Assembly: GCA_032125995.1 (NCBI GenBank)
Contig: JAQBBQ010000259.1
Span: 1 to 18,308, forward strand
From: SG8-39 sp032125995
Lineage (GTDB): Bacteria > Pseudomonadota > Gammaproteobacteria > Burkholderiales > SG8-39
Reading direction: 5' to 3'
DNA: 18,308 bases
In this document: positions 14,333 to 18,308 of the stretch, one piece after another
How positions within the stretch are numbered: the stretch's first letter is position 1
Layout: every line of letters begins with the position of its first letter
The notes under the pieces: generated by a model
Database searches by the model: none
What the model saw: only the letters and a program-made list of their open reading frames with translations
Told to the model about the DNA's origin: nothing
Program-made: the position numbers and the translations under genes

Positions 14333-14361
14333 GCGGCCGCATCGCGGCCGCGTTTGTTTGG
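14333..14361 (+). terminator. Rho-independent terminator after rpoH
   Basis: GCGGCCGC (14333-14340), loop ATC, GCGGCCGC (14344-14351) form a perfect 8-bp GC stem followed by GTTTGTTTGG. It lies 62 nt past the rpoH stop. It also sits about 50 nt beyond the stop of the converging sco gene and might act weakly in that direction, where TTGT follows the stem. Confidence 0.75.
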
Positions 14362-14401
14362 TCGTCGATACTGGGTATCGGGTATTGCGTTCGGCCTGGA
14401 C

Positions 14402-15007
14402 CTAACCGACTTCGGCGAGCAGCAGACGCACATCGTGCGGCAGATCCGTCGCCAACCGCTCATGGCGCACAAACAGCCGCAACCGGCCCTGTGTGTCGAG
14501 GACGTAGGTCTGTGCGCTGTGACCGATCGAGTAGCTACCGGGCGTGGTTCCGGGGCTCTTTTCGAAGAAGATCTTGAACTCCTTGGCCACCGCGCGCGTC
14601 GCCTCGAGGTCCCCGTACAGGCCGAGGAAGCGTGGATCGAAAGCCGGCAGGTAGCGCGACAGGATCTCGGCGCTGTCGCGCTCGGGATCGAGCGTGACGA
14701 ACAGCACCTGCACGCGCTCGGCGTCGGGCCCAAGCGCCGACATCGCGCGCGCCACCTCGGCGAGCGTGGTGGGACAGATGTCGGGACACTGCGTGAAGCC
14801 GAAAAACAGGACCACCACCTTACCGCGAAAGTCCGCGAGCGTTCGCGGGCGGCCGTCATGGCCGGTCAATGCGAGGGCCTTGCCGTAGGGCGCGCCGCTG
14901 AGGTCGGTACTCTTGAACTGGGGCCGGCCGCTATCGCAGGCGCCGAGGACCGCGGCGGCGGCGCAGGCCACCAGCAAGGTCCGCACGGCCGACCGCATCG
15001 ACCTCAC
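14402..15007 (-). CDS. Sco1/SenC-family copper chaperone, lipoprotein form
   Basis: A 201-aa thioredoxin-fold protein that delivers copper (or reduces the cysteines) for the CuA site of cytochrome oxidase subunit II. The N-terminus is a lipoprotein signal with lipobox LGAC (Cys 24). The copper ligands are C74 and C78 in FGFTQCPDICPTT and H163 in SIGHSAQ. The start is GTG at 15007, overlapping the cyoE stop by 4 nt (GTGA); ATG at 14998 is the alternative. It is coupled to haem O synthase, so one operon supplies both metal-centre and haem assembly. A second Sco gene lies at 16216. Confidence 0.93.
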   Translation of the reverse strand: MRSMRSAVRTLLVACAAAAVLGACDSGRPQFKSTDLSGAPYGKALALTGHDGRPRTLADFRGKVVVLFFGFTQCPDICPTTLAEVARAMSALGPDAERVQVLFVTLDPERDSAEILSRYLPAFDPRFLGLYGDLEATRAVAKEFKIFFEKSPGTTPGSYSIGHSAQTYVLDTQGRLRLFVRHERLATDLPHDVRLLLAEVG

Positions 15008-15906
15008 CGCTGCAGGATCAGGAGGTAGTGGTCGAGCAGCAAAGCGCCGAACAGCGCCGCTAGATAGAGGATCGAGAAGCGGAACGCGCGCTGCGCGACG
15101 TCATCGCTGTAGGCAAAGCGCACGCGCAGCGCATGCACGATGTACCAGCCGCCCAGCACACAGGCCGCAATGAGATAGGGCAAGCCGCTCATCCGCACGG
15201 CGTAGGGAAGCAAGCTCACGGCAAACAGGATCAGCGTGTAGAGCAACACCTGCTGACGGGTGTACGCCTTGCCATGCGTGACCGGAAGCATCGGCAGGCC
15301 GGCGCGCGCGTAATCCGCGGTCCGGTACAGCGCGAGGGACCAGAAGTGCGGCGGCGTCCAGGCGAAGATGATGAGAAAGAGCAGCATCGGCTCGACCGTC
15401 ACGTCGCCGGTGACTGCTGCCCAGCCGAGCACCGGCGGCATGGCGCCCGACGCGCCCCCAATCACGATGTTCTGCGGCGTCGCCGGCTTAAGCAACACGG
15501 TATAGATGACTGCGTAACCGACGAAGGTGGCGAGCGTCAGCCACATGGTGAGCGCATTGATGAACTGATACAGCAGCCCGAGGCCGAGGCCGCCGACGAC
15601 GCCGGCGAACACCAGGGCCTGAAACGTGCTCAGCTCGCCGCTCGGCAGCGGCCGCCAGCGCGTGCGCAGCATCAACGCGTCGACGTTCTGCTCGACCAGG
15701 CAATTGATCGCTGCTGCAGCGCCCGCGACCAGCGCGATGCCCAGCGTGCCGGCGAACAGCACCCGCGGCGGCACCATGCCCGGGGTGGCGAGGAACATGC
15801 CGATCACCGCGGTGAACACGATCAGAGACACCACGCGTGGCTTGGTGAGCTGGAAGAACTGGCTCAGGCGCGCGGCGATGGGCTGGCCGGCTAGGCTGGA
15901 GGACAT
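15004..15906 (-). CDS. cyoE: Protohaem IX farnesyltransferase (haem O synthase)
   Basis: A 300-aa multi-spanning UbiA-family membrane enzyme that adds farnesyl to haem B, giving haem O, the precursor of haem A. Visible are QLTKPRVVSLIVFTAVIGMF, the prenyl-binding motif NCLVEQNVDALMLRTRWRPLP in which the first Asp is Glu, and the second motif DYARAGLPMLPVTHG. The ATG at 15906 gives the usual N-terminus; starts at 15918 or further upstream are open but less likely. It is also called ctaB where it serves an aa3 oxidase, as the neighbouring cox genes suggest. Confidence 0.94.
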   Translation of the reverse strand: MSSSLAGQPIAARLSQFFQLTKPRVVSLIVFTAVIGMFLATPGMVPPRVLFAGTLGIALVAGAAAAINCLVEQNVDALMLRTRWRPLPSGELSTFQALVFAGVVGGLGLGLLYQFINALTMWLTLATFVGYAVIYTVLLKPATPQNIVIGGASGAMPPVLGWAAVTGDVTVEPMLLFLIIFAWTPPHFWSLALYRTADYARAGLPMLPVTHGKAYTRQQVLLYTLILFAVSLLPYAVRMSGLPYLIAACVLGGWYIVHALRVRFAYSDDVAQRAFRFSILYLAALFGALLLDHYLLILQR

Positions 15907-16215
15907 CAAGAGGCTCACCGTTTCATGACGCTGAAACTGGGCAAAGTTTAGCATCACCACGATGGTCCACAAAGGCAGCGCGACGGCAAACGGTACTTAG
16001 CGTAGATCTCGACCGCGCCACAGGAAGCGGTATTGCAGTAGGCGCTAAAATTCAACCCGCGTGGAACTGGCGGGAACCGGATCAGCGGTTCCGCAGCGGT
16101 TTCACCAACACCTAGAATCCTGCACTAAAGCAACGATTGCTGCGGTTCGGGTCCTACCGACTCACTCGACCGCGCCACAGCGTCGTCGGCGACGCGCTTA
16201 GCGTTCTGCGCAGGC
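15907..16215. other. 309-base intergenic region between divergent cyoE and sco genes
   Basis: No coding region is apparent. It must hold the promoters of both divergent transcripts. TAGAAT at 16113-16118 could be a -10 box for the plus-strand gene, but no good -35 was found, and the minus-strand side shows only weak candidates. It contains two copies of a 16-bp direct repeat (separate entry) and a tandem CAGCGGTT-ccg-CAGCGGTT near 16083-16101. Confidence 0.5.
16008..16180 (+). repeat. Pair of exact 16-bp direct repeats in the cyoE/sco intergenic region
   Basis: CTCGACCGCGCCACAG occurs at 16008-16023 and again at 16165-16180, 157 bp apart. A further 8-mer, CTTAGCGT, occurs near each copy (15996-16003 and 16197-16204). 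No mobile element is visible between them. Shared regulator sites or an old duplication are both possible. Confidence 0.7.
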
Positions 16216-16905
16216 ATGAACAAGAACACTCTCAAATTCAGCATCATGATTTCGACCGTCGCGCTGGCGACGGTACTCGCCGGCCTGTGGCTCACCGGCA
16301 GATATGGGAAACACGATTCGCAGGCCATGTTGCTGCCGGATGAGGTGATCACCGTGTTTCCTGATCCGAAGCCACTGACCGCCTTTGCGCTCACCGATCA
16401 TAAGAATCGAGCATTTGATCTCGCAAGCTTGAAGGGCAAATGGACATTTCTCCTGCTCGGCTTCACCCATTGCCCGGACGTCTGTCCGACGACCCTGGCG
16501 ATGCTGGCCCGCGCGCGTGACCGCATCGCCAAAGGTAGGGTCGGTGCCGACGATGTCCAATTCGTCTTTATGTCAGTCGATCCGAATCGCGATACCGCGA
16601 GCACGCTCGGGCAGTACGTGGGCTATTTCGATGCGACTTTTCTCGGCGTGACGGGAGACAACGCGCAGATCGGCAACCTGGCTGGTCAACTCGGCGCCGC
16701 GTATCAGGTCACGCTCACGCCGGGGATGGAAAACTATCCCGTCTATCACAGCACGGCAGTATTTCTGTTGGATCCGCGCGCCCGTTATCACGCCGTGTTC
16801 ACGCCACCGCATGATGCGGAGGCGATCAGCCAGCGTTTTGAAGTCGTGCGGAAGCTTGAAGCGAGCGACGCGTCTGGCGTTCTGCCGGCTCGGGCGCCTA
16901 TTTAG
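16216..16905 (+). CDS. Sco1/SenC-family copper chaperone, membrane-anchored form
   Basis: A 229-aa thioredoxin-fold protein, the second Sco in the window. An uncleaved N-terminal membrane segment (about residues 8-27, ISTVALATVLAGLWL) anchors it, with no lipobox. Copper ligands are C86 and C90 in GFTHCPDVCPTT and H178 in YPVYHSTAVF. Its likely job is copper delivery or thiol reduction at the oxidase CuA centre. It is convergent with the cytochrome c gene and overlaps its 3' end by 8 nt. The ribosome site before ATG 16216 is poor. It differs clearly in sequence from the Sco at 14402, so it is an old paralogue and not a recent duplicate. Confidence 0.93.
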   Translation: MNKNTLKFSIMISTVALATVLAGLWLTGRYGKHDSQAMLLPDEVITVFPDPKPLTAFALTDHKNRAFDLASLKGKWTFLLLGFTHCPDVCPTTLAMLARARDRIAKGRVGADDVQFVFMSVDPNRDTASTLGQYVGYFDATFLGVTGDNAQIGNLAGQLGAAYQVTLTPGMENYPVYHSTAVFLLDPRARYHAVFTPPHDAEAISQRFEVVRKLEASDASGVLPARAPI

Positions 16906-17401
16906 ACTGCGCGACCATGTAGTCGACGGCGGCCTTGACTTCGGCGTCGCTCAGCGCAGGGTTTCCCCCTTTGGCCGGCATCACACCCGCGGGTCCCTGC
17001 ACGCCGGTGACGGCACTGGCGTAGAGCGTGTCGAGGCCCTTGGCGATGCGCGTGGCCCACTGGCCCTTGTCACCCAATTTCGGCGCGCCTGCCACACCGG
17101 CAGCGTGGCAGGCGATGCAGCCGGCTTGGTATACCTGTTGCCCGTCGCGGACAGGCGTCGACGCAGCCATCGCAGCTGTTACGGGTTCCTGCGGGGTTTT
17201 CGCCGCAGCGAAGGCGACCTCGCCGACAGGCTTGATCCGCTCGGCCGGACTCGAACCGGAGGCCAGCAGCACGCTGCGATCCAGTCTGACCGCATTGGGG
17301 ATGTCGCGGTGATGGGCCACGAGGATGAATATAAATACCATCAACGCAACGCCGCTCCCAAGAATGACCGAAACGTGCATCGCATAGCTTTTTTTGGACA
17401 T
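16898..17401 (-). CDS. Membrane-anchored class I cytochrome c (c5-like)
   Basis: A 167-aa protein with one N-terminal membrane anchor (about residues 10-29, SVILGSGVALMVFIFILVAH), a variable linker rich in Ala, Pro and Thr, and a single cytochrome c domain. The haem is attached at CIACH (95-99), and the likely axial Met is M141 in GVMPAKGG. A periplasmic electron-transfer role next to cytochrome oxidase subunits is likely, perhaps as the oxidase's own donor. The start is ATG at 17401. It is probably co-transcribed with the cox genes 68 nt upstream, and it meets the plus-strand sco tail to tail. Confidence 0.9.
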   Translation of the reverse strand: MSKKSYAMHVSVILGSGVALMVFIFILVAHHRDIPNAVRLDRSVLLASGSSPAERIKPVGEVAFAAAKTPQEPVTAAMAASTPVRDGQQVYQAGCIACHAAGVAGAPKLGDKGQWATRIAKGLDTLYASAVTGVQGPAGVMPAKGGNPALSDAEVKAAVDYMVAQSK

Positions 17402-17469
17402 TGGCGGTTCTTGTAGTAAGGAACGCAGTTCGAAAAACGATGGGCTTGCCGGGATTCGATTCAGCGACG

Positions 17470-17841
17470 CTACAACAATCCCTTCACGAAAAAGACGCCC
17501 CGCGTAAAGAAAGTGTAGTCCGCTTCAAGCGCTCCGATTCCCATGAGTACCATCAGCAATACCGTCGGAATCGTGATCGCGTACATCAGAGCCAGCCGCT
17601 CCCACATCATGTGCATGAAGACGGCGACGATTAGCCCGGCCTTCAAAAGCATGAATAAGATGATCAGAAACCACCTCAGATAACCCTGAAAGTGGAAGTA
17701 GTCGACCATATAAGACGCGGCGCTGAGAACGAACAGCAATCCCCAGATTTTGAGATAAATGCCAATTGGATGCTGTTGCCCTTGCGCCTGTGCATGCTGG
17801 TGCCCTTGCGCGTCATGCGAATGCCCTTCCGCGTGTGCCAT
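17470..17841 (-). CDS. Cytochrome c oxidase subunit IV (caa3/CyoD-like family)
   Basis: A 123-aa small membrane subunit of a haem-copper oxidase. A His/Gln/Ala-rich N-terminus (residues 2-25) is followed by three membrane segments: IWGLLFVLSAASYMVDYF, LIILFMLLKAGLIVAVFMHMM and LMYAITIPTVLLMVLMGIG. The family helps hold subunits III and I together. ATG at 17841 has AAGG 7 nt upstream and lies 8 nt after the subunit III stop. A longer open frame reaching into subunit III is not used. The histidine-rich head could bind metal, but that is only a suggestion. Confidence 0.88.
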   Translation of the reverse strand: MAHAEGHSHDAQGHQHAQAQGQQHPIGIYLKIWGLLFVLSAASYMVDYFHFQGYLRWFLIILFMLLKAGLIVAVFMHMMWERLALMYAITIPTVLLMVLMGIGALEADYTFFTRGVFFVKGLL

Positions 17842-17849
17842 GATTTGCC

Positions 17850-18308
17850 TTACCAAAGATAGAAAAGCGCGAAGATGAAGACCCACACCAGATCGACGAA
17901 GTGCCAGTACAGGCCCATGATTTCGACGATCTCGTAGTTTCCCTTCCTGCCGGTGAGGAAGCCTGGCCTCTGGTGATCCAGATCGCCGCGATACACCTTT
18001 ACCGCCACGATGATCAGGAAAATAACGCCGATCGACACGTGCGTGCCGTGAAAGCCCGTGATCATGAAAAAGGCCGAGCCGAACTGGGCCGCGCCCATCG
18101 GGTTGCCCCAGGGGCGCACCCCCTCGGCGATCAGCTTGCTCCACTCGAAGGCCTGCATGCCGACGAAGGTGGCGCCCAATGCCGCGGTGATCAGCAGCAG
18201 GATAAAGGTCATCTTTTTGTTTTTTTCGTACCCGAACTTGACCGCCATCGCCATCGTCCCGCTGCTGCTGATCAGGACGAAGGTGGCGCCCAATGCCGCG
18301 GTGATCAG
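17850..18308 (-). CDS. ctaE: Cytochrome c oxidase subunit III, partial (N-terminus beyond the window)
   Basis: The C-terminal 152 codons of subunit III. Family motifs are VLISSSGTM, FVGMQAFEWSKLIAEG, FFMITGFHGTHVSIGVIFL and the terminal GLYWHFVDLVWVFIFALFYLW. The frame stays open to the window edge, so the true start lies outside. Subunit III stabilises the aa3 core and supports proton uptake. The last 11 codons at the edge (LITAALGATFV) duplicate an internal segment exactly at DNA level, so the N-terminal end shown here should be treated with caution. Confidence 0.93.
   Translation of the reverse strand: MITAALGATFVLISSSGTMAMAVKFGYEKNKKMTFILLLITAALGATFVGMQAFEWSKLIAEGVRPWGNPMGAAQFGSAFFMITGFHGTHVSIGVIFLIIVAVKVYRGDLDHQRPGFLTGRKGNYEIVEIMGLYWHFVDLVWVFIFALFYLW
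18162..18194 (-). repeat. 33-bp direct repeat, internal copy in ctaE
   Basis: This segment encodes LITAALGATFV inside subunit III and fits the surrounding membrane helix. An exact copy forms the last 33 bases of the window, 114 bp away. Confidence 0.9.
18276..18308 (-). repeat. 33-bp direct repeat, terminal copy at the window edge
   Basis: It is identical to 18162-18194 and runs exactly to the last base. A perfect in-frame repeat ending at a sequence terminus suggests an assembly-graph end rather than a biological duplication. Confidence 0.85.

Noticed and set aside
17842..18144. Extended N-terminus for subunit IV
   Set aside because: The upstream part of the open frame overlaps subunit III out of frame. 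The ATG at 17841 has a proper ribosome site and family-typical length.

Overview
The window is G+C-rich chromosomal DNA from a proteobacterium, most likely a betaproteobacterium (Burkholderiales/Nitrosomonadales-like). The evidence is the gene order TPR lipoprotein-lolB-ispE-tRNA-Gln-prs-rplY-pth-ychF, a separate ftsY-ftsE-ftsX-rpoH run next to rsmD-coaD, and the protein sequences themselves. Genus cannot be read from the sequence. The right edge ends inside a gene and in an exact repeat, so this may be a whole contig from a draft or metagenome assembly.

Region 1 (1-1758) is the decaying end of an integron-type gene-cassette array. It opens inside an attC recombination site: a long imperfect hairpin with unpaired bases on one arm only, then a GTTAGAC core box. 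Next come a RibD/DHFR-like reductase gene, a BrnT-type toxin with a small antitoxin, and a HigB/HigA pair whose toxin has lost its N-terminus. The first, third and last of these genes end with the stop codon embedded in a ...TAAC box, as cassette genes do, but the matching right halves of these attC sites are missing or degenerate. No integrase gene is visible, so this looks like a cluster of attC sites lacking an integrase nearby. It abuts the 3' end of ychF.

Region 2 (1746-8672, all minus strand) is a compact housekeeping run: an outer-membrane TPR lipoprotein, LolB, IspE, tRNA-Gln(TTG), Prs, ribosomal protein bL25 (long Ctc form), Pth and YchF. Several genes overlap by 4 nt. A hairpin terminator or attenuator separates rplY from pth-ychF. 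rplY ends in a repeat-encoded Lys/Asp/Gly tail.

Region 3 (8764-14361) holds mutM (+), the coaD-rsmD pair (-), then the divergent ftsY-ftsE-ftsX run (+) and rpoH (+). The rpoH upstream region is the most notable regulatory site. A near-perfect CIRCE operator (HrcA site) lies directly over a sigma-E-like promoter, so rpoH appears wired to both envelope stress and the GroE/HrcA circuit.

Region 4 (14402-18308) concerns respiratory-oxidase biogenesis. It has a Sco lipoprotein and haem O synthase CyoE/CtaB (-), a second, membrane-anchored Sco protein (+), a membrane-anchored cytochrome c (-), and cytochrome oxidase subunits IV and III (-). Subunit III runs off the right edge. Together these suggest an aa3/caa3-type oxidase locus with haem A precursor supply and CuA-site copper delivery. 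The last 33 bases exactly repeat an internal segment of the subunit III gene and may be an assembly artefact.
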